Shown here: in pieces, positions 55,080 through 63,848 of the stretch
Numbering within the stretch: position 1 is the stretch's first letter
Layout of the letters: the number at the start of each line of letters is the position of its first letter
Assembly: GCF_019236475.1 (NCBI RefSeq)
Contig: NZ_JAFAIX010000010.1
Location: 124,001 to 188,000 of the forward strand
Direction of reading: 5' to 3'
Origin: Chitinophaga sp.
Lineage (GTDB): Bacteria; Bacteroidota; Bacteroidia; Chitinophagales; Chitinophagaceae
DNA length: 64,000 nucleotides
Position numbers and translations under genes: made by a program
Notes under the pieces: generated by a model
What the model was told of the DNA's origin: nothing
Databases searched by the model: none
Seen by the model: the letters and a program-made list of their open reading frames with translations, nothing else

Positions 55080-56597
55080 ATGTCCGATATCGTAGAAATC
55101 AGAAATCTCACTGCAGAAGATTACTTTGACCTGAAAGAATCTATGGTCTCTGCCTACGCCGATATGCACGGCAGCTATTGGCCCGAACCTACCATCCGCC
55201 ATTTGATCAATATTTTCCCTGAAGGACAAATTGCCGTGACGGTGAATGATCGAGTGGTCGGTTGCGCACTGTCTATCATTGTGGATTACAATAAATTCGG
55301 AGACGATCATACCTACGAACAGGTGACTGGCTATTTTACTTTCAATACCCATAATCCCAAAGGGGATATTTTATATGGCATCGAAGTTTTCGTGCATCCT
55401 GATTTTCGGGGGCAGCGACTAGCCCGCCGTTTGTACGATGCCCGTAAAAACCTCTGTGAACAACGTAACTTGGAAGGGATTGTAGCTGGTGGGCGTATTC
55501 CCAATTTTGAAAAGTACGCGAATAAAATGACGCCCCGGCAGTATATCGAGAAAGTCCGCGATAAAGAAATTTACGACCCTACACTCACCTTTCAGTTTTC
55601 GAACGATTTCCAGGTGACGAAGATTCTACGAAATTATCTACCCACGGATGAAGCCAGTAAAGGCTTTGCCACTTTGCTGAAATGGTATAACATTTACTAT
55701 GAACCTGATAAAGATAATATCCGGAATACGAAATCCACGGTGCGTATTGGGTTGGTACAGTGGCAGATGCGTGATTATCGACTAGAAGGGTTCCTCCAAC
55801 AGGTCGAATTTTTCATCGATGCTGTTAGTGATTATGGGTCCGATTTTGTAGTGTTTCCTGAATTATTCAATGCGCCGCTCATGGCGGAATTCAATCAACT
55901 GGACCCAGCGGGGGCCATCAGGGGAGTGGCCAAGTATACGGAACAGATCCGGGAAGCCATGCAGCAGTTTGCCGTTTCCTACAATGTGAATGTCATCTGC
56001 GGTAGCATGCCCATAGTTATCGACGAGGCCTTGTACAATGTTTCCTACCTCTGCCGCAGAGATGGTACCCATGAAGAATATACGAAAATTCATCCGACCC
56101 CCAGTGAGGTGGCGGCATGGGGTATCAAGGGTGGTAATGAGATAAAGGTCTTTGATACCGATTGTGGTAAAATAGGTATTCAGGTTTGTTACGATGTGGA
56201 GTTTCCAGAGCCTTCCCGCATATTGGCGGAGCAGGGTATGCAGATTCTCTTTGTGCCTTTCATGACGGATACGCAACATGCTTTCAACCGGGTGCGCTTC
56301 TGTGCGCAGGCCCGGGCTATTGAAAATGAGTGTTACGTCGCCATTGCCGGGTGTATCGGGAACTTGCCCAAGGTGAATAATATGGACCTGCAATATGCAC
56401 AAAGTTGTGTACTTACCCCCAGCGATTTCCAGTTCCCTGTAACGGGTATTGTGGCGGATGCCACTCCCAATACCGAGATGGTGGTCATCGCAGATGTGGA
56501 CCTAGTATTGCTGAAGGAATTGCATGCTTTTGGAAGCGTACAAACAATGAAGGATATACGAAATGATTTGTATAAAGTCGTAGAGGTTAAGAAATGA
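55080..56597 (+). CDS. GNAT acetyltransferase-carbon/nitrogen hydrolase fusion
   Basis: A 505-residue two-domain protein. The N-terminal half (about 1-190) is a GNAT fold: 'VHPDFRGQRLARRLYDARKN' is the acetyl-CoA R/QxxGxG/A pattern. The C-terminal half (about 225-505) is a nitrilase-superfamily hydrolase with catalytic Glu in VFPELFN (about 260), Lys in EYTKIHPTP (about 334) and Cys in QVCYDVEFPEP (about 369). The fusion is common in bacteria as a family of unknown substrate. The nitrilase part could remove an amide or acyl group that the GNAT part can add. It stands apart from the EPS genes. Confidence 0.92.
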   Translation: MSDIVEIRNLTAEDYFDLKESMVSAYADMHGSYWPEPTIRHLINIFPEGQIAVTVNDRVVGCALSIIVDYNKFGDDHTYEQVTGYFTFNTHNPKGDILYGIEVFVHPDFRGQRLARRLYDARKNLCEQRNLEGIVAGGRIPNFEKYANKMTPRQYIEKVRDKEIYDPTLTFQFSNDFQVTKILRNYLPTDEASKGFATLLKWYNIYYEPDKDNIRNTKSTVRIGLVQWQMRDYRLEGFLQQVEFFIDAVSDYGSDFVVFPELFNAPLMAEFNQLDPAGAIRGVAKYTEQIREAMQQFAVSYNVNVICGSMPIVIDEALYNVSYLCRRDGTHEEYTKIHPTPSEVAAWGIKGGNEIKVFDTDCGKIGIQVCYDVEFPEPSRILAEQGMQILFVPFMTDTQHAFNRVRFCAQARAIENECYVAIAGCIGNLPKVNNMDLQYAQSCVLTPSDFQFPVTGIVADATPNTEMVVIADVDLVLLKELHAFGSVQTMKDIRNDLYKVVEVKK

Positions 56598-56713
56598 TTA
56601 TTTAAGATTTAATTATTTGATTTTTAGGTAGATGGAAGTCACTACCGATAGTATTACTTTAATAAAGCCCGGATCTTTTGTACTCATTTTCAATGTGGTT
56701 GTATTACTTTTAT

Positions 56714-56739
56714 AGGCACAGGTTTTCATCCTGTGCTTT
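56714..56739 (+). terminator. Terminator after the GNAT-nitrilase gene
   Basis: gcacagg (56716-56722) pairs with cctgtgc (56730-56736), loop ttttcat, then TTT. It lies in the 194-bp gap, which otherwise shows only A/T-rich sequence. Confidence 0.65.
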
Positions 56740-56791
56740 AATCAACGTTTGTAAATAATTAATAATCAATAGAAAAGCAAAAGATTAAAAG

Positions 56792-57091
56792 ATGAGCAAG
56801 ACCATCAATTTAGCCCTCCAAATCATCCCTTCCGTGCCTTCAGAGCAGGTATATGCAGTAGTAGACGAAGCGATTGCGGTGATCAAAGACTCCGGTGTAA
56901 AATATAGGGTATGCCCTTTTGAAACGGTCATGGAAGGCACCTACGAAGAACTCATGGAAGTAGTGCGTAAAGCCCAGGAAGTATGTTTTAAAGCAGGAGC
57001 ATCGCAGTTGCTGGTGTATATAAAAATGCAGATAAGAAAAGATGCCGATGTCACTATGGAAGAAAAAACAGGCAAGTATGATAGTATATAA
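56792..57091 (+). CDS. MTH1187/YkoF-type thiamine-binding protein (DUF77)
   Basis: A 99-residue ferredoxin-like fold protein. 'INLALQIIPSVPSEQVYAVVDEAI' and 'YRVCPFETVMEGTYEELMEVV' are the family hallmarks. Members (MTH1187, YBL001c) bind thiamine or are linked with thiamine transport and salvage. A tetrameric single-domain form is expected. The PH-like gene follows 43 nt downstream. Confidence 0.88.
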   Translation: MSKTINLALQIIPSVPSEQVYAVVDEAIAVIKDSGVKYRVCPFETVMEGTYEELMEVVRKAQEVCFKAGASQLLVYIKMQIRKDADVTMEEKTGKYDSI

Positions 57092-57134
57092 ATTTTTTTT
57101 TCTATCTTTCTTCTTGTAATTAAAAGGATAGACT

Positions 57135-57632
57135 ATGCGTTACGCTGCGGAACAGGATAAAGCTTCAAAGATCACGACCCATCTTTTGATTATCCTGATA
57201 ATGCTGATCGGATTTCGGCAGGCAACAGCAGTTTCCAACTCATCTATGGCTACCACCATTATGCTGTTTATACTTATCCCGGCCTTGTTGCTGGCATGGT
57301 GTTACAGTCCACGGTATTACCTGTTGACCGCTACTAGTATCATTATCAAGGGCCATTTACGTACAATTACCATTCCGCTGGAAGAGGTACTGCGTTTAAG
57401 AAGCATTGAAGAGGAAGACTTAGGCCAAAGTGCAAGGGTATTTGCCAGTGGGGGCGTATTTGGTTACCTCGGCGCCTATAGATCAGTGGAACTGGGTGAT
57501 TATCAGCGTTGGTGTACTAACAACGAACATATGGTGTTGATAGAATCCGCTACTACCAAATGGGTGATTAGTCCGAGTAACTCGGCGGAGTTCATCCGAG
57601 AAGTAAATAAAATCATCAACGAAGTAAAATAA
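57135..57632 (+). CDS. Small membrane protein with PH-like domain
   Basis: A 165-residue protein with two N-terminal helices (about 14-35 and 42-60), followed by a cytoplasmic beta-rich region. 'YYLLTATSIIIKGHLRTITIPLEEVLRLRSIEE' is the usual start of bacterial PH-like (bPH) domains, which often occur behind membrane helices. A role in envelope stress has been suggested for some. Function here unknown. Confidence 0.65.
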   Translation: MRYAAEQDKASKITTHLLIILIMLIGFRQATAVSNSSMATTIMLFILIPALLLAWCYSPRYYLLTATSIIIKGHLRTITIPLEEVLRLRSIEEEDLGQSARVFASGGVFGYLGAYRSVELGDYQRWCTNNEHMVLIESATTKWVISPSNSAEFIREVNKIINEVK

Positions 57633-57649
57633 GTATAACGCTTACAGCT

Positions 57650-57680
57650 ATACGCTCTTGCCTGTCGTTCCTGCCCAGCT
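57650..57680. repeat. Intergenic hairpin repeat, half copy
   Basis: acgctcttgcctgtcgttcctgcccagc resembles the left half of the copies at 9991 and 57713, and lies just before the latter. It lacks the inverted right half. Confidence 0.5.
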
Positions 57681-57712
57681 AATAATCAAACATGCCCAAA
57701 GGAAATGAAGGC

Positions 57713-57764
57713 AAAACGTTCTTGCCTGTTGTCCCTGCCCGCAGGGCAGGGACAACGAAAAATA
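57713..57764. repeat. Intergenic hairpin repeat, copy 2
   Basis: acgttcttgcctgttgtccctgccc followed by gcagggcagggacaacgaaaaataaaa. The arms ttgtccctgccc (57729-57740) and gggcagggacaa (57744-57755) pair almost perfectly. The layout and context (between convergent genes, joined to a terminator) repeat those at 9991-10083. Confidence 0.7.
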
Positions 57765-57807
57765 AAAAAACGGGAAGGGAAGTCGCAGACTTCCCTTCCC
57801 GTTTTTT
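57765..57807. terminator. Bidirectional terminator between convergent genes
   Basis: A perfect 20-bp inverted repeat, aaaaaacgggaagggaagtc (57765-57784) and its complement (57788-57807), loop gca. It lies between the PH-like gene (+) and the nucleoside-recognition gene (-). Confidence 0.95.
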
Positions 57808-57838
57808 ATATCATTAATAGAAACGATCGCACCATTAC

Positions 57839-59074
57839 TTACTGATGGAAGAACAAATACCCCAGCAAAATAGCTGAAACGATCCCGCAGAAATCCGCTA
57901 TCAATCCTGCCGTAAGTGCATACCTTGTTTTCTTAATATTCACAGAGCCAAAGTACACGGCCAAGATATAAAAAGTAGTTTCTGTAGTTCCCTGAATGAT
58001 GCTAGCAATACGACCGGCAAATGAATCTGGGCCGTTATGTTCCAGGATTTCCACCATTAGCGCCCTGGAGCCACTGCCGCTCAATGGCTTCATGAAGGCT
58101 ACCGGCAACGCAGGTACGAAATCTGTATTCAATCCCATCGCGGCAAAGAGACTACCAATGCCATTCACCAAGTAATCCATGCAACCAGTGGCTCGGAAAG
58201 CCCCAATCGCCACGAGGATACCCACGAGGTAAGGAATGATCCTTACAGAAATTTGGAAACCCTCTTTAGCACCTTCTATAAAAGTATCATACACATTTAT
58301 TTTTTTGATAATGCCAGCAGCTAAGAAAGACACCACTATGGCGAATATGATACCGCCACCCAAGCTCGCCGTACGAGGCCCGATCTGATCTGGTGGCATC
58401 GTTTTAACCCAAAAGTAGAGTCCTGATAATAAGGCGCCGAAGCCTAAGAGGAAAATCAGTACTGGTAATTTAAACAGGTTGATTTTCTGATAGATAGATA
58501 CGGTAAACATCCCGGCAATAAATGCGATAAACGTGGAAATCAGGATAGGGATGAATACATCTGCCGGATTGGCGGCATGTGCGGAAAGGCGCAATGCAAT
58601 GACGGAAGTAGGGATTAGGATCACCCCGGCGGTATTCAGCACGAGGAACATGATCTGGGGATTGCTGGCTTCCTCCGGCTTGGGATTGAGTTCCTGCAGC
58701 TCTTTCATGGCTTTGAGGCCCATAGGGGTAGCGGCATTGTCCATTCCCAGCATACTAGCGGAGAAATTCATCAACATGGAACCCATTGCAGGGTGCCCTT
58801 TAGGCACTTCCGGGAATAACTTGGAAAAGAAAGGGTTCACGAAATTGGAAAACCGCTGGATCATACCGCCAGCTTCACCCACACGCATGATACCTAGCCA
58901 GAAGGTCATGATACCCGCCAGGCCCAGCGAAATTTCAGCTCCCGCCTTGGCGTTGGTTAACATAGAGTTCATTACTGCCCCGAATACCGCGGTATCCTGC
59001 AGGATAAAGGTCTTGAACAAGGCAACTACAAAAGAAATGAGGAAGAATGCCAGCCAGACATAGTTTAAAGCCAT
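57839..59074 (-). CDS. Nucleoside recognition (Gate) domain membrane protein, SpmA-SpmB fusion type
   Basis: A 411-residue inner-membrane protein with about 10-11 helices in two homologous halves. The first half has 'AGAEISLGLAGIMTFWLGIMRVGEAGGM' and 'SMLMNFSASMLGMDNAATPMGLKAMKEL'; the second has 'GAKEGFQISVRIIPYLVGILVAIGAFRATGCMD' and 'MKPLSGSGSRALMVEI'. These match spore maturation proteins SpmA and SpmB, here fused, in a non-spore-former. Function in Bacteroidota is unknown; the Gate domain suggests transport of a small molecule. Confidence 0.9.
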   Translation of the reverse strand: MALNYVWLAFFLISFVVALFKTFILQDTAVFGAVMNSMLTNAKAGAEISLGLAGIMTFWLGIMRVGEAGGMIQRFSNFVNPFFSKLFPEVPKGHPAMGSMLMNFSASMLGMDNAATPMGLKAMKELQELNPKPEEASNPQIMFLVLNTAGVILIPTSVIALRLSAHAANPADVFIPILISTFIAFIAGMFTVSIYQKINLFKLPVLIFLLGFGALLSGLYFWVKTMPPDQIGPRTASLGGGIIFAIVVSFLAAGIIKKINVYDTFIEGAKEGFQISVRIIPYLVGILVAIGAFRATGCMDYLVNGIGSLFAAMGLNTDFVPALPVAFMKPLSGSGSRALMVEILEHNGPDSFAGRIASIIQGTTETTFYILAVYFGSVNIKKTRYALTAGLIADFCGIVSAILLGYLFFHQ

Positions 59075-59148
59075 GAGTTTTCAAATGTTTAATGCGTGAA
59101 GATAGTTTTTTGTTTCTATCCACCAAAGCTGATAAGGCTTTATAACCC

Positions 59149-59179
59149 TTTGAGAGTAAGAAATTAAACACTATCTTTG
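59149..59179 (+). promoter_or_regulatory. ychF promoter (TTTG-N19-TATCTTTG)
   Basis: TTTG at 59149-59152 and TATCTTTG at 59172-59179, separated by 19 nt: an ideal Bacteroidota promoter. The ATG is 16 nt past the -7 element, leaving a very short leader. Confidence 0.85.
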
Positions 59180-59195
59180 CGCAAATTTTTTTTAA

Positions 59196-60299
59196 ATGGC
59201 TTTGCAAGTAGGAATCGTAGGACTGCCGAATGTCGGAAAATCAACTTTGTTTAACGCGGTGAGTAACAGCGCTAAAGCGCAAGCCAGCAACTACCGTTTC
59301 TGTACTATTGAACCCAATGTGGGCCTCGTGGATGTCCCCGATACCCGCCTCATGAAACTGGAAGAGCTGGTTAAACCTAACCGCGTAGTACCTACTACCA
59401 TTGAGTTTGTGGATATTGCCGGTCTGGTAAAAGGCGCCAGCAAAGGCGAAGGTCTGGGAAACAAGTTCCTGGCCAATATCCGCGAAGTGGATGCGATCGT
59501 ACATGTTATCCGCTGCTTTGAAGACGATAATATCCTCCGTGATGAAGGTCCCATCCACCCGGTGGGCGATAAAGGCATCATCGATACCGAATTACAGTTG
59601 AAAGATCTGGAAAGTGTGGAGAAAAAAGTCGCACGTACAGAGAAAATGGCTAAAACCGGCGGTGATCCAAAAGCGAAAAGAGAGTTCGAAATCCTGAAAC
59701 AATGTCAGGAACACCTGGAACAGGGCCGCAACATCCGCGAACTGAACCTTAGCAAGGAAGACAGCGTGGCCATTGCCGACCTCTTCCTGCTGACCGCCAA
59801 ACCAGTACTGTATGTTGCCAACGTAGACGAGGCTTCTATCCATACCGGTAACAAATTCTCCGAAGCCCTCTCTGCAGCGGCTAAAGAAGAAGGCGCCCAG
59901 GTAATCATCATGAACAACTCTATAGAAGCACAGATCTCCGAAATGGAAGATCCTGCGGATAAAGAACTGTTCCTCTCTGAATACAGTCTCACTGAACCAG
60001 GCCTCAACCGCTTAATCCGCTCCGCTTACGATCTGCTCCAACTGATCACTTACTTCACTGCTGGTGTGCAGGAAGTTCGCGCTTGGACTATCCACCGCGG
60101 TTGGAAAGCGCCTCAGGCTGCTAGCGTTATCCATACCGATTTCGAAAAAGGCTTCATCAAAGCTGAAGTAATTGGTTATGAGGATTTCGTGAAATTCGGT
60201 TCTGAATCTGGTGCCCGCGATAACGGCCGCCTCAGAATTGAAGGTAAAGAATACATCGTTGCCGATGGCGATGTAATGCACTTCCGCTTTAACGTGTAA
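59196..60299 (+). CDS. ychF: Redox-regulated ATPase YchF (OLA1 family)
   Basis: A 367-residue P-loop NTPase of the Obg family with an ATP preference. The Walker A is GLPNVGKSTLFNAVSNSAKAQ (about 8-15), followed by NYRFCTIEPNVG and 'DIAGLVKGASKGEGLGNKFL' (switch II/G3). The G4 motif reads 'YVANVDE' where GTPases have NKxD, as in YchF. The C-terminal TGS domain is about 280-367 (TYFTAGVQEVRAWTIHRGWKAPQAA). It binds ribosomes and is redox-regulated in E. coli. It has its own promoter and terminator. Confidence 0.97.
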   Translation: MALQVGIVGLPNVGKSTLFNAVSNSAKAQASNYRFCTIEPNVGLVDVPDTRLMKLEELVKPNRVVPTTIEFVDIAGLVKGASKGEGLGNKFLANIREVDAIVHVIRCFEDDNILRDEGPIHPVGDKGIIDTELQLKDLESVEKKVARTEKMAKTGGDPKAKREFEILKQCQEHLEQGRNIRELNLSKEDSVAIADLFLLTAKPVLYVANVDEASIHTGNKFSEALSAAAKEEGAQVIIMNNSIEAQISEMEDPADKELFLSEYSLTEPGLNRLIRSAYDLLQLITYFTAGVQEVRAWTIHRGWKAPQAASVIHTDFEKGFIKAEVIGYEDFVKFGSESGARDNGRLRIEGKEYIVADGDVMHFRFNV

Positions 60300-60314
60300 T
60301 TATACATAACAATA

Positions 60315-60372
60315 CTTCATGTTTGTTCATGAAGGTTACAACAAAGAGGGGCCGGAGCAATCCGGCCCTTCG
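60315..60372 (+). terminator. Two hairpins after ychF, likely terminator region
   Basis: CTTCATG/CATGAAG (60315-60321, 60328-60334) is a perfect 7-bp stem; then ggggccgga/tccggccct (60348-60369) with loop gcaa, but only a short T run. Termination is plausible, though the tail is weak. Confidence 0.6.
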
Positions 60373-60540
60373 CTATTTATGCCCCCATGATAAGTTGGAC
60401 GCCTGCCTCCCAGATTAGATGATGTCTCCCTAAACACTGCCATATGATAAAAAAATACTATATATATTAAAATAAAAATGCATAATTCATCTCTAATCAC
60501 CTGATAATTTATTAGCTTAGCCGTCCTAATTAGTTAACTC

Positions 60541-63500
60541 ATGAAATTCGTCAGGAATGTGAAGCTCTTCTTTAGGGAAGGGAACTCAGACAAGACCTAT
60601 GAAATCGACTTGTGTGAAGTAGGGCCGGATCAATACCTTGTCAACTTTCGATACGGTAAACGAGGAGCCAACCTGAAAGAGGGAACCAAAACTGCCAGCC
60701 CCGTACCCCTGGCTAGCGCGACAACCATATTCGATGCATTGGAAAAAGAAAAACGTAGCAAAGGATACATCGGAGAACAGGAGTCGGCCGTCCAGGAACA
60801 ATTGGAGTCTGTGGGCGAGGATACCTCGGTAGATGTGCTCAATCCCCGTCACAAAGCGATTCTAAAACGTTTACAGGGCAAACCAGGCGGCAAACATGCC
60901 TGGAAAACTTCCCGCATTATCTGGAGAGCCGGAGAACAAAAAATCCGTGAAGCTGCTCCTTATATTATCCGTCAGGGCGATCGCAAAGATGCCCTCCAGC
61001 GCTATTCCGCCATTTGGGCGATGAGTCGCGCCGGAGATCCAGCCGCTATCCCTGCCCTGAAAGCCTACGCGGAAAACAGCGCCTACCCGCTGAATATCCG
61101 GATGCTGGCCGCCAACGGCGTTACCATGCTGCTGCCAGAAGAAGAACAAGCAGCCTTCCTCCAGCCATATTATAATGGACTGCCGGATGTAATCAGGTTC
61201 TCGATCGACAGAGGCATTGCCCGTGATCTGTACAGCATCATGGCGAATCATATCATGCAGCAAATCCTGCCCCAATACACGGTGTTGGAGGACCTGTACC
61301 TGCTGTCTGCCGCTTACCCGATCGTGCGTCAGGCGCTGATTCCATTGATCGCACAATTGCCGCTGCGTCCATCCTGGTTCCAACATATCCGCCATATTTA
61401 CAAGCAGGCGGAAATGAAAGATGACCATATCATAGTGGCCCTGCTGGCAAAACGTTTGTACCTCTCAAAACCTATGTTCCATATGCCAGCGAAGCCAGAA
61501 GAAGGCTGGCAGCCGGAAATCTATATTCCAGAACTACAGGATTTTGTAAAGGCACATTCCGAAATCAAGAAACCAGGCAGTCGCATTGCCTTCTCCCATA
61601 AAACACGCCGGTACTTTACCAGACGCTTACTCCGCCGCCTGAAACGTCTGGGACAGGATGGGGAAGACCATTATGTTCGCCTCGCTACCGCGGTACTGCT
61701 CCAGCATTCCCAGGAGGTAGACGCGTCTAATGCTTACCAGGACCGTGTATACAAATACGTCAATAATCGATATACTACGATCGATAGACAATTCCCGGAA
61801 AACTCGAAAGCAGTTTTCCTGACCTATATTATCCGCGGTAATGCTCCGGAACTACAATACCTTTCTGGTAAAGAGGAGTGGATGTTCAAACCGAAAGAGA
61901 CCACGGATACGAATACACGTAGAGCGCAACCTAATCCAGATCTGGAAAAGAGAGCGAGTGGAAGCCTCATGAAGAAGCTCTTCAGTTGGCTGAATACAGA
62001 TAAACACCTGACTGCGCAACCATCGGAATATCAGCCGGAAAATCAACCGGAAGTACATTCCGATATTCCTTTCCTATCGCTCTGGAAACAGATGCCGGAG
62101 GCATTTATTCAACTGCTCATCGGCGGACAAATGGAGCAGGTGCACGCTTTCGCGCTGGAACAGTTGAAAGCACATGAACGCTATGAAGAAATTAAAGCAC
62201 GCATAGACGAAGATATCATCATCGCGTTCCTCTTTAATCGCCTGACCATTCCGCCATTATTTGGATTGGAACTGGCCAGAGAAAAATACAATCCTGCTGC
62301 GCCATCCCTGAAACTGCTGAAAGCCATGTCGCTGTGCCCGCAGCAACAGGTGAGAGAGCAGGCATTGCAATGGATCAAGGAAGGCAAGGATAGACTGCTG
62401 GCCGATACGGCGTTCCTGCTGGATCTTATCTTCTCTCCATATGATGAGGTGCGGAAATTCCTTGTAGAAATCTATCCACCAGAGCAGATGTCTACTGAAC
62501 AGGCGCAAGCCCTCGCTGGTAAAGCTACTTCTTGGTTGATGGTGGTAGAAGCCAAAGACGATGCAACCAATCATGTGATCACGGAAGCTTGTCGCATGGT
62601 AGAACAATATTGTGCGACCATATTAAAAGAGATAGATATGCAGGTCATCAATGACCTCATGTCGAGAGATATTGTTGCAGTACAAGCATTTGCGGTGCGC
62701 TTACTGCTGCTCAAAACGGATACTTTCAACTTTGATGTCCTCTCCGGCGAAATGCTGGAAAAGCTCCTCGAAAGTGAATATGGTCCGCTAAGAGAAGCTG
62801 GTTTTGCTTTGATTCGTAGGATGACAGATGCAGAATTGCTACGCAGACCACAGTTTATCTTGTTCTGCTGTACGGCCTCTTTTAAAGGTGTCAGAAGACA
62901 ATCCGCTCAGGTGCTGAAACGCCTTATCCCGCTGGATGAACGGCTGGCTATCTGGTTGGTCAATGAACTGGTACCAATGCTGATGCGTACGGAAAAATCC
63001 GAAGGTGCGCACGCTGATATCGCTAATTTGCTCAGCACAGAATTAGTGGGCTACCTGCATGATATCGACACCGCTACGGCATTACGTTTACTCTATGCCA
63101 ATTACCGCCCAGCCCAAGAATTCGGCCTGGTGGTACTGGAGAAATATATTCCTGCTAATACCCTCACAATGAAACAGATCATTGCCACTGGCGCACATGA
63201 ACTGTTACAAGCAAGAGAGTGGTGCTGGCGCTACTATCGGGAGAATGAAGCCCGCATTCGTACGGAAAAAGATGGGGCAGTAGCCCTGCTGGACAGCAAA
63301 TGGGACGACACCCGGAAATTTGCGATCGAATATTTCGGATCTGTTTTTAAAGAAGAAGATTGGAGTCCAGAAAGCTTGATTGCCCTCGCGGACAGCGTAC
63401 GACCTGATATTCAGCGTTTCGGAAGAGAACTGCTAATGCGTTTCTTCAAAGCAGAAGATGGACCGCAGTATCTCCTGAAACTGAGTCAGCATCCTAGTAC

Positions 63501-63831
63501 GACTATGCAGATCTTCGCCACCAGCTATCTTACAAATTATGCAGCGGGCAACCTGGATTATATTAAATCAATGGAACACTACTTCCGTTCTGTATTGACC
63601 CGCGTGAATAAAGCCAGGGTAGCCAAAGAGCGTATCTTCGCTTTCCTGGAAACGGAATCACTGAAATCTGCGGAAGCAGCAAGTTTCATTGGTACGATCA
63701 TCGCAGATATTTCCGCAACGGTAGCCATAGGGGATAAGGCCAGATGTATCAGCATCATGCGCAATATCAGCCAGCAGTACGAGATCACCCTGCCTATCCA
63801 ATTTGTTGAACCCGCAGTACGCCTGCATTAA
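60541..63831 (+). CDS. WGR domain and HEAT-like repeat protein
   Basis: A 1096-residue cytosolic protein. Residues ~1-80 are a WGR domain (NVKLFFREGNSDKTYEIDLCEVGPDQYLVNFRYGKRGANLKEGT), the module that in PARPs and bacterial proteins contacts nucleic acid or partner proteins. The rest is mainly helical with repeat units such as 'ALQRYSAIWAMSRAGDPAAIPALKAYAEN' near 150, consistent with HEAT-like repeats; no catalytic motif is seen. It is followed 17 nt later by a gene that runs off the window. In other bacteria WGR-HEAT genes occur next to MoxR AAA-ATPase and VWA genes (from general knowledge, not seen here). Function unknown; stress-related DNA or protein remodelling is only a guess. Confidence 0.8.
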   Translation: MKFVRNVKLFFREGNSDKTYEIDLCEVGPDQYLVNFRYGKRGANLKEGTKTASPVPLASATTIFDALEKEKRSKGYIGEQESAVQEQLESVGEDTSVDVLNPRHKAILKRLQGKPGGKHAWKTSRIIWRAGEQKIREAAPYIIRQGDRKDALQRYSAIWAMSRAGDPAAIPALKAYAENSAYPLNIRMLAANGVTMLLPEEEQAAFLQPYYNGLPDVIRFSIDRGIARDLYSIMANHIMQQILPQYTVLEDLYLLSAAYPIVRQALIPLIAQLPLRPSWFQHIRHIYKQAEMKDDHIIVALLAKRLYLSKPMFHMPAKPEEGWQPEIYIPELQDFVKAHSEIKKPGSRIAFSHKTRRYFTRRLLRRLKRLGQDGEDHYVRLATAVLLQHSQEVDASNAYQDRVYKYVNNRYTTIDRQFPENSKAVFLTYIIRGNAPELQYLSGKEEWMFKPKETTDTNTRRAQPNPDLEKRASGSLMKKLFSWLNTDKHLTAQPSEYQPENQPEVHSDIPFLSLWKQMPEAFIQLLIGGQMEQVHAFALEQLKAHERYEEIKARIDEDIIIAFLFNRLTIPPLFGLELAREKYNPAAPSLKLLKAMSLCPQQQVREQALQWIKEGKDRLLADTAFLLDLIFSPYDEVRKFLVEIYPPEQMSTEQAQALAGKATSWLMVVEAKDDATNHVITEACRMVEQYCATILKEIDMQVINDLMSRDIVAVQAFAVRLLLLKTDTFNFDVLSGEMLEKLLESEYGPLREAGFALIRRMTDAELLRRPQFILFCCTASFKGVRRQSAQVLKRLIPLDERLAIWLVNELVPMLMRTEKSEGAHADIANLLSTELVGYLHDIDTATALRLLYANYRPAQEFGLVVLEKYIPANTLTMKQIIATGAHELLQAREWCWRYYRENEARIRTEKDGAVALLDSKWDDTRKFAIEYFGSVFKEEDWSPESLIALADSVRPDIQRFGRELLMRFFKAEDGPQYLLKLSQHPSTTMQIFATSYLTNYAAGNLDYIKSMEHYFRSVLTRVNKARVAKERIFAFLETESLKSAEAASFIGTIIADISATVAIGDKARCISIMRNISQQYEITLPIQFVEPAVRLH

Positions 63832-63848
63832 AAATCGTTTATCCATTT

